A stretch of DNA of 64,000 nt, taken from positions 1,116,001-1,180,000 of the forward strand of contig CAWVDN010000001.1 of assembly GCA_963928055.1 (NCBI GenBank), read 5' to 3'. Each line of letters starts with the position of its first letter. Position 1 is the first letter of the stretch. The notes beneath the pieces were generated by a model. It saw only the letters and a list, made by a program, of their open reading frames with translations, had not been told where the DNA came from and did not search any database. Source of the stretch: Scatomonas sp963928055 (GTDB lineage: Bacteria > Bacillota > Clostridia > Lachnospirales > Lachnospiraceae). Below, in pieces: positions 34,453 to 46,899 of the stretch. Position numbers and translations under genes: made by a program.

Positions 34453-35067
34453 TTAGATCGTGATGTTTTCACCCTTCAGCCCTTCGAAAGCGCCTTCGAT
34501 CTTCGCTTCCGGATGGGCGATCAGCCATTTGTTCTTCGCGGTAATCAGCCGGTCCTCGCCCTGGCTGCCCGCCTCGAAATCCAGATCCGTATTGGTTCCC
34601 TTGGGCAGGACCACGACGCAGCGGAAACCGCCGTCTTCCCCATTGCAGGGAGCGTAGTGAAGCGTAGTAGCGTAGACTTCAATGGCGGTTCCTGCCGGCA
34701 CCAGAAAAGCCTCGATCCTGGAAGTGTCATAGGTGTGATCCGCCTCGATATCCTGCTGCTGTCCCAGCAGAAGGATCAGATCATTGACTGCCACGTTGAT
34801 CTCGGAAGATCTGTGATACTCCACAGCGTTCAGCTTATGGTTGTTGCCGTTGCAGTACCCGATCTGGATGGGGAGTCCTCCGAAGGCTCTGTTCTGCAGA
34901 TCCTTCGCCACCGCCAGGTTTTCCAGTCCCTCCTCCGACGGCACATAGATGGTATCCTCCGGCAGGGGAGTATGAGCCATCTCTTTGATGAGATCCTTCA
35001 GATCGTAGCCTTCCAGAACTTTTCCGTAGGCTCTGAACTCCGGATCTGTCACTTTACGTATTACCAT
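34453..35067 (-). CDS. DUF4867 family protein (cupin-like)
   Basis: 204 residues, MVIRKVTDPEFRAYGKVLEG. The middle part (AVEYHRSSEINVAVNDLILL, EAFLVPAGTAIEVYATTLH) reads like the beta-barrel of a cupin with metal-binding His/Glu. DUF4867 proteins occur next to sugar isomerases and kinases, so an auxiliary role such as anomer conversion is possible but unproven. AGAGGAGG precedes the ATG at 35067. Confidence 0.75.
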   Translation of the reverse strand: MVIRKVTDPEFRAYGKVLEGYDLKDLIKEMAHTPLPEDTIYVPSEEGLENLAVAKDLQNRAFGGLPIQIGYCNGNNHKLNAVEYHRSSEINVAVNDLILLLGQQQDIEADHTYDTSRIEAFLVPAGTAIEVYATTLHYAPCNGEDGGFRCVVVLPKGTNTDLDFEAGSQGEDRLITAKNKWLIAHPEAKIEGAFEGLKGENITI

Positions 35068-35109
35068 GATGCATCCTCCTCTCTTGTCTATTTTGACTTT
35101 ATTTTCTTC

Positions 35110-35138
35110 ATTATACATTTGCTTTTTATAAAATTCCA
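35110..35138 (-). promoter_or_regulatory. Promoter of the DUF4867-isomerase-xylB operon
   Basis: TGGAAT, 17 bases, TATAAT. The poor -35 box suits an activator-dependent promoter, and an AraC regulator is encoded just upstream. Confidence 0.5.
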
Positions 35139-35160
35139 CCAGATATTCAACCTGTGAATG

Positions 35161-35994
35161 TCACTTTTTTAACCTTTTATTCTGTCTCTGAAACTCGCTG
35201 GGAAGGATGCCGTATTTTTTGCGGAAGTTGTTGGCCAACGCCTTGCTGTTGGGAAATCCGTTGTCCAGCGCGATCTGGCTGATGGTCTTGTCCGTTCCCA
35301 GAAGCTCCTCCCGGGCATACTCCAGCCGTACATTCTGGAAATAATCCCGGTAGTTGATCTTGGCGTATTTGCGGAACATCCTGGACAGATACACCGGCGA
35401 ATACCCGAAGATCCTGGCCAGGGATTCCAGGGAGATCTCCTCCCGGTAATTATCCCGGATGTAAGAAGTGATCATGGAAAGGCGGTCCAGCTTCCGGCTG
35501 CGCTTCACCAGCTGGCTCTGGCCGTCGGCCGTGCGGTATTTCGTCACCAGCTCATACTGCAGCTTATAAAACAGGCTCTGGGCCAGAAGGTCATAACCCG
35601 TCTCTTTCTTTTCATAGACCGCGTACATCTCCCCGATGAGAGAAGTCAGTTCCGGGTCCTCCACCCGCTCGTCATGGGAAAACCAGATGAAGTTCTCGTC
35701 CGTATAATAATTCTCAAACAGCTTCTGTGGGATCTGCACCACCACCGTAAAATTCGGCTTCGGAGACCAGATGGAATGCACCTCATTGCTGTTGACGATG
35801 ATGAACTTGCCCGCCGTCATGTGATAGCGGCTGTCATTCAGATAAAAATCCAGGGCGCCCTCCAGGACAGCAAAAATTTCCACCGACCGGTGCCAGTGCT
35901 TATCCCGCATATAGTTTCCGTTTTTCCCCTCAAACTGAAACATCTTAAAAGGAAGATGTTCGCTGGGGATGATCATTTCATGCGTATAATCCAT
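35161..35994 (-). CDS. AraC-family regulator of the ketose operon
   Basis: 277 residues. The N-terminal cupin sensing domain contains KHWHRSVEIFAVLEGALDFY and NSNEVHSIW. The C-terminal pair of helix-turn-helices contains ISLESLARIFGYSPVYLSRM and ISQIALDNGFPNSKALANNF. It very probably binds a sugar and activates the adjoining operon. The gene is read in the same direction, with a tandem 11-bp repeat upstream of its own promoter. Confidence 0.88.
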   Translation of the reverse strand: MDYTHEMIIPSEHLPFKMFQFEGKNGNYMRDKHWHRSVEIFAVLEGALDFYLNDSRYHMTAGKFIIVNSNEVHSIWSPKPNFTVVVQIPQKLFENYYTDENFIWFSHDERVEDPELTSLIGEMYAVYEKKETGYDLLAQSLFYKLQYELVTKYRTADGQSQLVKRSRKLDRLSMITSYIRDNYREEISLESLARIFGYSPVYLSRMFRKYAKINYRDYFQNVRLEYAREELLGTDKTISQIALDNGFPNSKALANNFRKKYGILPSEFQRQNKRLKK

Positions 35995-36022
35995 ACTTTT
36001 TTTCTCCCTGTTTTCTAAATTA

Positions 36023-36051
36023 ACTATAGCACAGTTTTTCTCTCAGAAAAA
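36023..36051 (-). promoter_or_regulatory. Promoter of the araC-type gene
   Basis: TTTTTC, 17 bases, TATAGT on the minus strand; the weak -35 box abuts the tandem repeat. Confidence 0.5.
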
Positions 36052-36053
36052 GT

Positions 36054-36075
36054 CTGAACAAATGCTGAACAAATG
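36054..36075. repeat. Tandem 11-bp repeat upstream of the araC-type promoter
   Basis: CTGAACAAATG occurs twice without a gap (36054-36064 and 36065-36075). Direct repeats one helical turn apart are a common layout of AraC-family half-sites, so this is a candidate operator. Confidence 0.6.
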
Positions 36076-36097
36076 AATTTTCCCCGGCGGAAATCGG

Positions 36098-36126
36098 TTG
36101 TGTTTGACCGCTGATTATTGTATAAT
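36098..36126 (+). promoter_or_regulatory. Promoter of the DegV gene
   Basis: TTGTGT, 17 bases, TATAAT. Confidence 0.6.
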
Positions 36127-36198
36127 CGAGTCATAGTACGGCATTCCGGGCTTCGGAATTTCCGTCAGGTCAGCGAAGAATGATCGGAGGGAACACAA

Positions 36199-37068
36199 AT
36201 GAAATCAATCGCTGTAGTAACTGACAGTAATTGCAGTATGAGTATGGCTCAGGCAAAAGAGCTGGGAATCTACATGCTTCCCATGCCCTTCTTCATGGAC
36301 GGCAAAGAATATCTGGAAGAAGTGGATATGACCCAGGAGGAGTTTTTTCAGCATCTGGAGGCAAACCCCGCAACGAAGGTTTCCACCTCTCAGCCTTCTA
36401 TGGAATCTGTCACCGGTCTCTGGGACAAACTTCTGAAGGAGTACGATGAGATCGTACACATTCCCATGTCCAGCGGTCTCTCCAGCTCCTGCCAGACAGC
36501 TTCCATGCTGGCGGACGACTATCAGGGGCGGGTCCGCGTGGTCAATAACCAGCGGATCTCCGGCACGCTGCGCTATTCCGCCATCGAGGCTCTGCAGCAG
36601 GCAAAGAACGGGCTCTCCGCGGCCGAGATCGGCGACTGGCTGGAGGAGACCCGGTTCGACTCCAGTATCTATATTACGGTAGCCACTCTGAAATATCTGA
36701 AACAGGGCGGGCGGATCACTCCCGCGGCAGCAGCCATCGGCACCATGCTGCGTCTGAAACCGGTCCTGCAGATCCAGGGAGAAAAGCTGGACGCTTTCGC
36801 CAAGGCCCGCACCATGACCCAGGCCAAAAAGATCATGACCCAGGCCATCCGGGACGACATTTCCAACCGTTTTGGAGAGGACATCTATCTGGATGTGATC
36901 CATTCCTACAATCTGGAAGCAGCGGAGGAATTCCGGAAGGAAGCTCTGGAAGCCTTCCCCAATGTGAAGGAGATCCATATTTTCCCGCTTTCCCTCAGCG
37001 TATCCTGCCATATCGGCCCCGGAGCGCTGGCATTTACCTGCTCCAAGATCCACAAAGAAATCTGGTAA
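36199..37068 (+). CDS. DegV family fatty-acid-binding protein
   Basis: 289 residues with a two-domain DegV fold. VVTDSNCSMS at the start, KVSTSQPSMESV and IPMSSGLSSSCQTA form the ligand pocket; LKYLKQGGRITPAAAAIG is in the second domain. DegV proteins present fatty acids to the FakA kinase in Firmicutes. No fakA is adjacent. GATCGGAGG precedes the ATG. Confidence 0.9.
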   Translation: MKSIAVVTDSNCSMSMAQAKELGIYMLPMPFFMDGKEYLEEVDMTQEEFFQHLEANPATKVSTSQPSMESVTGLWDKLLKEYDEIVHIPMSSGLSSSCQTASMLADDYQGRVRVVNNQRISGTLRYSAIEALQQAKNGLSAAEIGDWLEETRFDSSIYITVATLKYLKQGGRITPAAAAIGTMLRLKPVLQIQGEKLDAFAKARTMTQAKKIMTQAIRDDISNRFGEDIYLDVIHSYNLEAAEEFRKEALEAFPNVKEIHIFPLSLSVSCHIGPGALAFTCSKIHKEIW

Positions 37069-37076
37069 GCATAATA

Positions 37077-37123
37077 AAAAAGATCGGATAGAGGAAACAA
37101 ATTCTCCTATCCGGTCTTTTTCT
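37077..37123 (+). terminator. Terminator after the DegV gene
   Basis: GATCGGATAG and CTATCCGGTC form a long stem followed by TTTTTCTCTT. Confidence 0.8.
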
Positions 37124-37147
37124 CTTAATAGTAGAAAGGAGTACCCA

Positions 37148-37531
37148 ATGACGAACCCACAGGAAACAGCCCTTCTCTATAACCTGGAAGGCAGCCAGGA
37201 GGGCAGGAAACTGAAACTGCTCCTGCTTCAGATGAAAGTGCGGATCCGCGTCATCGATCCGGCCCAATATCTACAGCCTCTGGGAGCGCTGGCAGGGATC
37301 CGGGAGATCCCCGTTTCCTCCCCGGAATATCAGGGACCGGGATTTGAAGATCCCATGCTGGTCCTTCGGGGCTTCAGCGACTCCCGGTTGGATCTTCTTT
37401 TGCAGTCCATGCGCAGACAGCAGATCCGCATTCCCTTAAAGGCCGTGCTCACCCGGGAAAACCAGACCTGGGATTCTCTGCAGCTTCACCGGGAGTTGAT
37501 TAGAGAACACCAGGCCATGAGGCAGTTATAA
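37148..37531 (+). CDS. DUF3783 family protein
   Basis: 127 residues. The middle part FEDPMLVLRGFSDSRLDLLL and the end RIPLKAVLTRENQTWDSLQL match the small DUF3783 family of Clostridia, whose role is unknown. GAAAGGAG lies 7 bases before the ATG. It overlaps the convergent glpK by six bases. Confidence 0.75.
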   Translation: MTNPQETALLYNLEGSQEGRKLKLLLLQMKVRIRVIDPAQYLQPLGALAGIREIPVSSPEYQGPGFEDPMLVLRGFSDSRLDLLLQSMRRQQIRIPLKAVLTRENQTWDSLQLHRELIREHQAMRQL

Positions 37532-39022
37532 GGGCTTTGCCCATCCATGAGAACAGGCCACTGCCCGTTTCCATCCGGCGATCCGGCTCTGCCTTTCTTC
37601 CTCCGTGATCCCGGGACGGAACTCCCGGTCTATCTGCCAGTTGGAACGGATCTCCTCACGGTCGGACCAGTACCCCACCGCAAGGCCTGCCAGATAGGCC
37701 GCTCCCATAGCGGTGGACTCCACGCAGACCGGGCGGCAGACCGGGGCGCCGCAGATATCCGCCTGGGTCTGAAGCAGGAAGTTATTGGCGCTGGCGCCGC
37801 CGTCCACTTTCAGCGCGGACAGCCCGATGCCGGCATCCGCCTCCATGGCCTGCAGCACATCGTTGACCTGGTAAGCGATGGAATCCAGCGTAGCCCGGAT
37901 GATATGGTATTTGTTGACGCCTCTGGTGAGCCCCGCAATGATCCCCCGGGCATAGGAATCCCAGTAGGGCGCCCCCAGGCCGGTAAAGGCAGGGACCACA
38001 TAGCAGCCATGGGTGTCCGGCACCTTCTGGGCCATATATTCCGTATCTTCCGCCGAATCTATGAGGCGGAGGCTGTCCCGGAGCCATTGGATGGCTGCCC
38101 CGGCCACAAAGATCGAGCCCTCCAGGGCGTAGGTAACTCTGCCGTCCAGCCCCCAGGCAATGGTGGTCACCAGACCGTTCCTGGAAAACACCGGTTTTTC
38201 CCCGGTATTCATCAGCAGGAAACCTCCTGTGCCGTATGTATTCTTTACTTCCCCCGGCGCAAAGCAGGCCTGTCCGAACAGCGCGGACTGCTGGTCTCCG
38301 GCTGCCCCCGCGATCGGTATCGCCGCCCCCAGAAAAGATGGATCGGTTTTCCCATACATGCAGCTGGAGGGCCTTACTTCCGGGAGCATGGAGGGAGGAA
38401 TGTCAAGTTCCCGCAGGATCTCCGGATCCCACTGCAGCGTATTGATATTAAACAGCATGGTCCGGGAAGCATTGGAGTAATCCGTCACATGCACCCTGCC
38501 CTTTGTCAGTTTCCAGATAAGCCATGTTTCCACGGTTCCAAAAAGCAATTCTCCTTTTTCCGCTTTTGCTCTGGCTCCCTGCACATGATCCAGGATCCAC
38601 TTTAGTTTCGTCCCCGAAAAATAAGCGTCGATGACCAGGCCGGTCCTTTCGCGAAAGAAATCTACCAGCCCCTTCTCCTTCAGCGCGTCGCAGTATTCCG
38701 CGGTCCTGCGGCACTGCCAGACAATGGCGTGACAGACCGGTTCCCCGGTTTTCTTATCCCACACCAGCGTCGTCTCCCTCTGGTTCGTGATCCCTACCGC
38801 CGAGATCTGTTCCGGCAAAACATTATTTTTCTGCATGGCTTCCACCGCCACAGCCAGCTGCGCGGCCCAGATCTCATTGCCGTCGTGCTCCACCCAGCCG
38901 GGCCGGGGAAAATACTGTTTCAGCTCTCTCTGAGCCACGCTGCACATTCTCCCTCTCTTGTCAAACAGGATGCAGCGGGTACTGGTTGTCCCGGAATCCA
39001 GGGCCATAATATATTTCTGCAT
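37526..39022 (-). CDS. glpK: Glycerol kinase
   Basis: 498-residue FGGY kinase making glycerol-3-phosphate. MALDSGTTSTRCILFD is the nucleotide-binding start, VGITNQRETTLVWDKKTG the glycerol-kinase signature, and GAAGDQQSALFGQ and KVDGGASANNFLLQ follow. AGGAGGAG precedes the ATG. No glpF or glpD is next to it; dhaKL for dihydroxyacetone lies 24 kb away. Confidence 0.95.
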   Translation of the reverse strand: MQKYIMALDSGTTSTRCILFDKRGRMCSVAQRELKQYFPRPGWVEHDGNEIWAAQLAVAVEAMQKNNVLPEQISAVGITNQRETTLVWDKKTGEPVCHAIVWQCRRTAEYCDALKEKGLVDFFRERTGLVIDAYFSGTKLKWILDHVQGARAKAEKGELLFGTVETWLIWKLTKGRVHVTDYSNASRTMLFNINTLQWDPEILRELDIPPSMLPEVRPSSCMYGKTDPSFLGAAIPIAGAAGDQQSALFGQACFAPGEVKNTYGTGGFLLMNTGEKPVFSRNGLVTTIAWGLDGRVTYALEGSIFVAGAAIQWLRDSLRLIDSAEDTEYMAQKVPDTHGCYVVPAFTGLGAPYWDSYARGIIAGLTRGVNKYHIIRATLDSIAYQVNDVLQAMEADAGIGLSALKVDGGASANNFLLQTQADICGAPVCRPVCVESTAMGAAYLAGLAVGYWSDREEIRSNWQIDREFRPGITEEERQSRIAGWKRAVACSHGWAKPL

Positions 39023-39057
39023 GGGCTCCTCCTTTATCTTCCATGAACTTTCTCTTT

Positions 39058-39086
39058 ATTATCCTCTGTTTTCTTCTGATCTTCAA
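39058..39086 (-). promoter_or_regulatory. Promoter of glpK
   Basis: TTGAAG, 17 bases, GATAAT on the minus strand, about 30 bases before the glpK start. Confidence 0.5.
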
Positions 39087-39114
39087 GAGGTTTTCCTGTA
39101 GACAGATAGAACAA

Positions 39115-39202
39115 AGTGGGCAAGCCCACCTCAACTTTTATTGCGGCGTGTGCATCCTGCCCGGAGGGCTTTTTGTTTAATAAGGAACGAAGTTTCCTAT
39201 TA
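39115..39202. other. Structured intergenic block between glpK and the tRNA cluster
   Basis: Contains three short inverted repeats: GTGGGC/GCCCAC (39116-39127), GCCCGGAGGGC (39158-39168) and a near-perfect AT-rich hairpin GTTTAATA/TATTAAAC with flanking T and A runs (39169-39212). No convincing gene is present. Confidence 0.4.
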
Positions 39203-39238
39203 AACAAAAAAAGCACCGTAAATACGGCACTTTTTGAG
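39203..39238 (-). terminator. Terminator of the rrn-tRNA operon
   Basis: GTGCCGT and ACGGTGC pair (two G-U pairs, minus-strand RNA only), followed by seven T, directly after tRNA-Cys. Confidence 0.7.
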
Positions 39239-39310
39239 AGGCGTCGACCGGATTTGAACCGGTGGATACTGGTGTTGCAGACCATTGCCTTACCACTTGG
39301 CTACGACGCC
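39239..39310 (-). tRNA. tRNA-Cys (GCA)
   Basis: 72-base cloverleaf with acceptor GGCGTCG/CGACGCC, anticodon GCA in CTGCAAC, and discriminator U as usual for Cys. CCA not encoded. Confidence 0.96.
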
Positions 39311-39321
39311 ATATAAGAAAA

Positions 39322-39393
39322 TGACTCCGACGGGAATCGAACCCGTGTTACCGCCGTGAAAGGGCGATGTCTTGACCGCTTGACCACGGAGCC
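39322..39393 (-). tRNA. tRNA-Glu (TTC)
   Basis: 72-base cloverleaf with acceptor GGCTCCG/CGGAGTC, anticodon TTC in CTTTCAC and T-arm GGGTTCGATTCCC. CCA not encoded. Confidence 0.96.
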
Positions 39394-39477
39394 TTAAATG
39401 AATCATACGCGTTACCGCATATGCTCTGCCTGGTTTCAGCACCCTTACAGCAGTTTCAAACAAAGGATAACAAAAAA

Positions 39478-39549
39478 CTCCCCGAGTTGGGCTCGAACCA
39501 ACAACCCTTCGGTTAACAGCCGAATGCTCTACCATTGAGCTATCGAGGA
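39478..39549 (-). tRNA. tRNA-Asn (GTT)
   Basis: 72-base cloverleaf, anticodon GTT in CTGTTAA, acceptor TCCTCGA/TCGGGGA, T-arm GGTTCGAGCC. First tRNA after the 23S gene. The 84 bases between it and tRNA-Glu show nothing. Confidence 0.96.
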
Positions 39550-39578
39550 TTATCTCTTCAGAAGATATATCTGACATA

Positions 39579-39600
39579 CCTTCAAAACCGCACACAAAAC
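39579..39600 (-). other. 23S processing stem, 3' strand
   Basis: Complementary over 22 bases (about 20 pairs) to 42831-42852 upstream of 23S. In the precursor the two close a stem around 23S of the kind cut by RNase III. Confidence 0.6.
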
Positions 39601-39649
39601 TCTTTTTCCAAACCTTCCTGTGAATCTGGCCATCACCTGATGAGCTCTC

Positions 39650-39806
39650 CATGGCTCCAGTACCGGCTCGACTTGCGTCTCGCCTGTCTGTCTTCCATTT
39701 CCTGCCTCATACTGCTTAGGAAGTCCAGCCTCGCTTTCGCTCTGCTGAACGACCTTCGCACTATGATTCCCGCTTCGCCTTTCGGCTCGCGCTCATCAAG
39801 TGCTCA
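39650..39806. repeat. Dispersed spacer repeat, copy B
   Basis: The spacer after 23S is full of TTCGC/CTCGC words and shares GAACGACCTTCGCACTA and GCGCTCATCAAGTGCT with copy A in the rpsH-rpsN spacer (14370-14477). Confidence 0.45.
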
Positions 39807-42686
<2,880 letters not shown>

Positions 42687-42830
42687 TTGTATCGGCCGCC
42701 TGTCTCTTATAGCGTTAAGGACAGGTCTTTTTACTGATTCACATGAATTGCTTCACTTATGAGTCGCCATCTTCCGATGGCTCCTCGGATGTCTTCCTAT
42801 CTCGTATCGTTTCTTTCGCTTGGATATTGT

Positions 42831-42852
42831 GTTCTGTATGCGGTTTTCAAGG
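42831..42852 (-). other. 23S processing stem, 5' strand
   Basis: Pairs with 39579-39600 downstream of 23S. The 330 bases between 23S and 5S hold no tRNA; apart from this stem I see only a leader-like AT-rich stretch. Confidence 0.6.
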
Positions 42853-43016
42853 TACGTCCCGGATAAGTCTCCCTATCCGGCTGGCTTTATCAGCCATCAG
42901 AAAACGGAAAGTCTCCTTTCTGTCCTCTCATCACCGGTAAAACCTGTGTTGAACCATTAGATCTATTCTATATAATAAAGCTTCCAGTTTCCTGTCCGCT
43001 TTATTTTTTAAAGGGA

Positions 43017-43136
43017 TGCCGGCAGCCACCTGCTCTCCCACACCGTCTCCAGTGCAGTACCATCGGCCGCTCTGGTCTTAACCATCGTGTTCGGGATGGG
43101 AACGGGTGTGTCCCCAGAGCGCATCGCCACCGGCAA
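43017..43136 (-). rRNA. 5S ribosomal RNA, located between 16S and 23S
   Basis: About 120 bases. TTGCCGG pairs with CCGGCA at the ends, and the loop sequence CCCGTTCCCATCCCGAACAC is typical 5S. It lies between 16S and 23S instead of after 23S. Confidence 0.95.
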
Positions 43137-43151
43137 CTTTGGGTTGCCTGG

Positions 43152-43174
43152 CAACTCAACAGTAAAACACATCT
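43152..43174 (-). other. 16S processing stem, 3' strand
   Basis: Complementary to 44931-44954 upstream of 16S (about 20 of 23 positions around TGTGTTTTACTGTT), closing the precursor stem around 16S. Confidence 0.65.
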
Positions 43175-43179
43175 CTCCA

Positions 43180-43275
43180 TCGACTTGCTAAGCTCCTGCT
43201 TCGCTTTCGCTCGCATTCGCTAACCGCGTCGATGCGTCTTCTCACTAACCTCGGCCTTCGGCCTCGCTAAGTGTT
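43180..43275. repeat. Dispersed spacer repeat, relative C
   Basis: Between 16S and 5S. Rich in TTCGCT/CTCGC words, with CGGCCTTCGGCCTCGCTAAG and GTGTTCAG, loosely like copies A and B. No tRNA-Ile or tRNA-Ala lies in this spacer. Confidence 0.35.
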
Positions 43276-43295
43276 CAGTACGTACTAATTCATTT

Positions 43296-44833
<1,538 letters not shown>

Positions 44834-44930
44834 AAGTTTATTCCCAATTCAGAATCAACCTTTTCTGGCTAATCCATCCTTAGTTTACTGTTTTAGGTTT
44901 GTTCAAAAAATGTTTCTCATTGAACTTTCG

Positions 44931-44954
44931 AGGATGTGTTTTACTGTTCAGTTG
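44931..44954 (-). other. 16S processing stem, 5' strand
   Basis: Leader segment pairing with 43152-43174 after 16S. Confidence 0.65.
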
Positions 44955-44995
44955 TCAAGCTTCTGTTTGCTGCCGTCATCAGCGGCAACTCGTTT

Positions 44996-45024
44996 ATACT
45001 AGCACAGTCCGCCGCGTTTGTCAA
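44996..45024 (-). promoter_or_regulatory. rRNA operon promoter P2
   Basis: TTGACA, 17 bases, TAGTAT on the minus strand, about 165 bases before 16S. Confidence 0.85.
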
Positions 45025-45059
45025 CAGCTTTTTTGAATTTATTTTTATGTCTGTTACAC

Positions 45060-45088
45060 ATAAAAATCCACCGTTTCCATTCGGTGGA
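45060..45088 (-). terminator. Terminator between P1 and P2 of the rRNA operon
   Basis: TCCACCG pairs with CGGTGGA, followed by TTTTTA on the minus strand. It would end the upstream membrane-protein transcript and also anything started at P1. Confidence 0.7.
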
Positions 45089-45093
45089 CTTTT

Positions 45094-45122
45094 ATGATAG
45101 CATTTTTTAACTTGAAAGTCAA
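45094..45122 (-). promoter_or_regulatory. Promoter-like sequence P1 upstream of the rRNA operon
   Basis: TTGACT, 17 bases, TATCAT on the minus strand, only a few bases upstream of the terminator hairpin. Confidence 0.55.
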
Positions 45123-45140
45123 TAGAAATTAACCGATCAT

Positions 45141-46757
45141 TTACGCGACTTTTGTGACCGTACAGACTTCCCCCTCTGCCGTATATTCCAGAGTAACGGT
45201 GTCGCCGATCTCCTTCCGCAGGATCTCCAGATTTTCCGCCACCAGGATGTCAAACAGCCGCCGGTCGCCTTCCAGTTCCACATAATAATGGGTATTGCCC
45301 TCCTGGACGATGGGCGTAATGCCCGCGATCCTTCCGCTGATCTCCTCCGCCTCTTTTTGGACGCCGGCAATGTTGTTGTCTTCCATGAGCTCCCGATAAT
45401 TTTCCCGGCACTGCTCTAACGTATCCCCGATGGCCACGATCTGATACTTCTGTACATTGACCAGGGCGTATTTTTTCACCAGGCCGCTTCCGTCTTTCAG
45501 CGTCAGGAAATAGGTGGGCTGATCATTGATATTGAGCAGCAGCGGGAACACAGCCGTATAGCCCAGATCCTGTACCTGGCCCTCCGCGCTGCCCATAGCG
45601 CTTTTTTCCACGGCTCCGGTCACGGAATAAAATTTTGTTTCTCTGGTCCGCTGGTTCATCAGCACAAAACCGACGATACTCTGATCGCTGGTGACGGATG
45701 TGACTCCGGTGTAGACCCAGACGTCGTCGTTGATGGCCAGATAGTTGTAGCCGTCCGTGGTCCGCAGGCAGTCCTTCTGCCCCAGCACAGAATTCAGCCA
45801 TCCATGGCGAAGGGTTCCGTAATAATCATAAAACTGTGTCAGCAGTTCCGCGGAATACACCTTGTCCACCCACTGGGGCACATCCTCCACCGCCATATCC
45901 CGGCATTCTCCCGTCTGGGCATTGCAGAGAACCACCCGGCCGATGGTCTGCCCTCCGAAAAGGCCGATGGTGTATTTTTTTACAGGGCAGATCCACCAGG
46001 GCGTGCCCTCGTCGTCGATCTCGAAATTAATATTGTCGAAAATGTAGGTCGGATATTTAAAACGCAGATGGCGGTAGATATTCCTGTTAAAATACTCGCC
46101 CTTGGAATATTTGATAGGCTGATCCAGCCGCACCAGTTCCGTGTTCTGGGTGGTCATATCGATCCGCATATATCCCGGGATCCCCTCGCTCTGATTCGTC
46201 AGCCATTTAATGAAACCGGCATATTTCAGAGGCGATACTCTTACAGGCACGTCGTTGAGATTGATCTGCGTATAGTCGTCCGCCACCTCAAACTGTGATA
46301 CCATATCCGCCAGGCTTCCCATTTTGCGGGTTCCCAGGATGGCGGCGCTGTCTTTGTCCAGCATGGGCACAGAATGGATGTCCACCTCCTGAATGTCCGA
46401 CGTAAAGTCTCCATCCTCCACGGTCAGCAGCTGCTGATATTTTTTGGCGTTGACGATGGGGGAGGACAGGATCGATCCCACAAGAAAGATCACCACCAGG
46501 GCGGCCGCCGACACCAGACCGATCCGGAACGGTTTATCATGCTTCAGATCCGGGGTCTCCCCGTACTCCCTGGCCCTTTTTGCCAGAGGCAGCACCCGCA
46601 GCACCGCCACCAGAAGAACTGCCAGCAAAATCAGAAATCCCCAGAAGCCCTGAGAATGAATGTTGATCGCCGGCAGCTGGATATAATAATACAGAAAGGC
46701 AGCCGCCGCGATCACCGCGATCAGGATTGCCTTCTTCAGCCATTTCTTTGATCTCAT
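45141..46757 (-). CDS. Conserved membrane protein of unknown function
   Basis: 538 residues. Three membrane helices near residues 8-27, 36-58 and 78-98 are followed by a large, probably extracytoplasmic domain of about 430 residues with repeated beta-rich stretches (NINFEIDDEGTPWWICPVKK, DGYNYLAINDDVWVYTGVTS). No catalytic motif is recognised and no signature gives a family name. The ATG at 46757 has CGGAGG before it; the frame opens at 46796. Single gene upstream of the rRNA promoters. Confidence 0.75.
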   Translation of the reverse strand: MRSKKWLKKAILIAVIAAAAFLYYYIQLPAINIHSQGFWGFLILLAVLLVAVLRVLPLAKRAREYGETPDLKHDKPFRIGLVSAAALVVIFLVGSILSSPIVNAKKYQQLLTVEDGDFTSDIQEVDIHSVPMLDKDSAAILGTRKMGSLADMVSQFEVADDYTQINLNDVPVRVSPLKYAGFIKWLTNQSEGIPGYMRIDMTTQNTELVRLDQPIKYSKGEYFNRNIYRHLRFKYPTYIFDNINFEIDDEGTPWWICPVKKYTIGLFGGQTIGRVVLCNAQTGECRDMAVEDVPQWVDKVYSAELLTQFYDYYGTLRHGWLNSVLGQKDCLRTTDGYNYLAINDDVWVYTGVTSVTSDQSIVGFVLMNQRTRETKFYSVTGAVEKSAMGSAEGQVQDLGYTAVFPLLLNINDQPTYFLTLKDGSGLVKKYALVNVQKYQIVAIGDTLEQCRENYRELMEDNNIAGVQKEAEEISGRIAGITPIVQEGNTHYYVELEGDRRLFDILVAENLEILRKEIGDTVTLEYTAEGEVCTVTKVA

Positions 46758-46899
46758 GTTTTCCTCCGTTTTGATCTCTCGCTCTACTGTCCGCATCTTT
46801 GATACGGAATGGTATCAGGATATCACGGGAAGGAAATGAATACAAGGCTTATGGGGATTTTTTACCGCAATTTTACTTTTCCGGCGGAATGTTCTGCTT

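Noticed and set aside
36054..36075. CRISPR-like repeat
   Set aside because: Only two adjacent 11-bp units without spacers; no array or cas gene anywhere in the window.
39034..39285. 83-codon ORF upstream of glpK
   Set aside because: It overlaps tRNA-Cys and its terminator and has no ribosome site; the underlying block is described as structured DNA instead.
39290..39652. 120-codon ORF on the minus strand across tRNA genes
   Set aside because: It covers tRNA-Glu and tRNA-Asn and cannot be a gene as well with any support.
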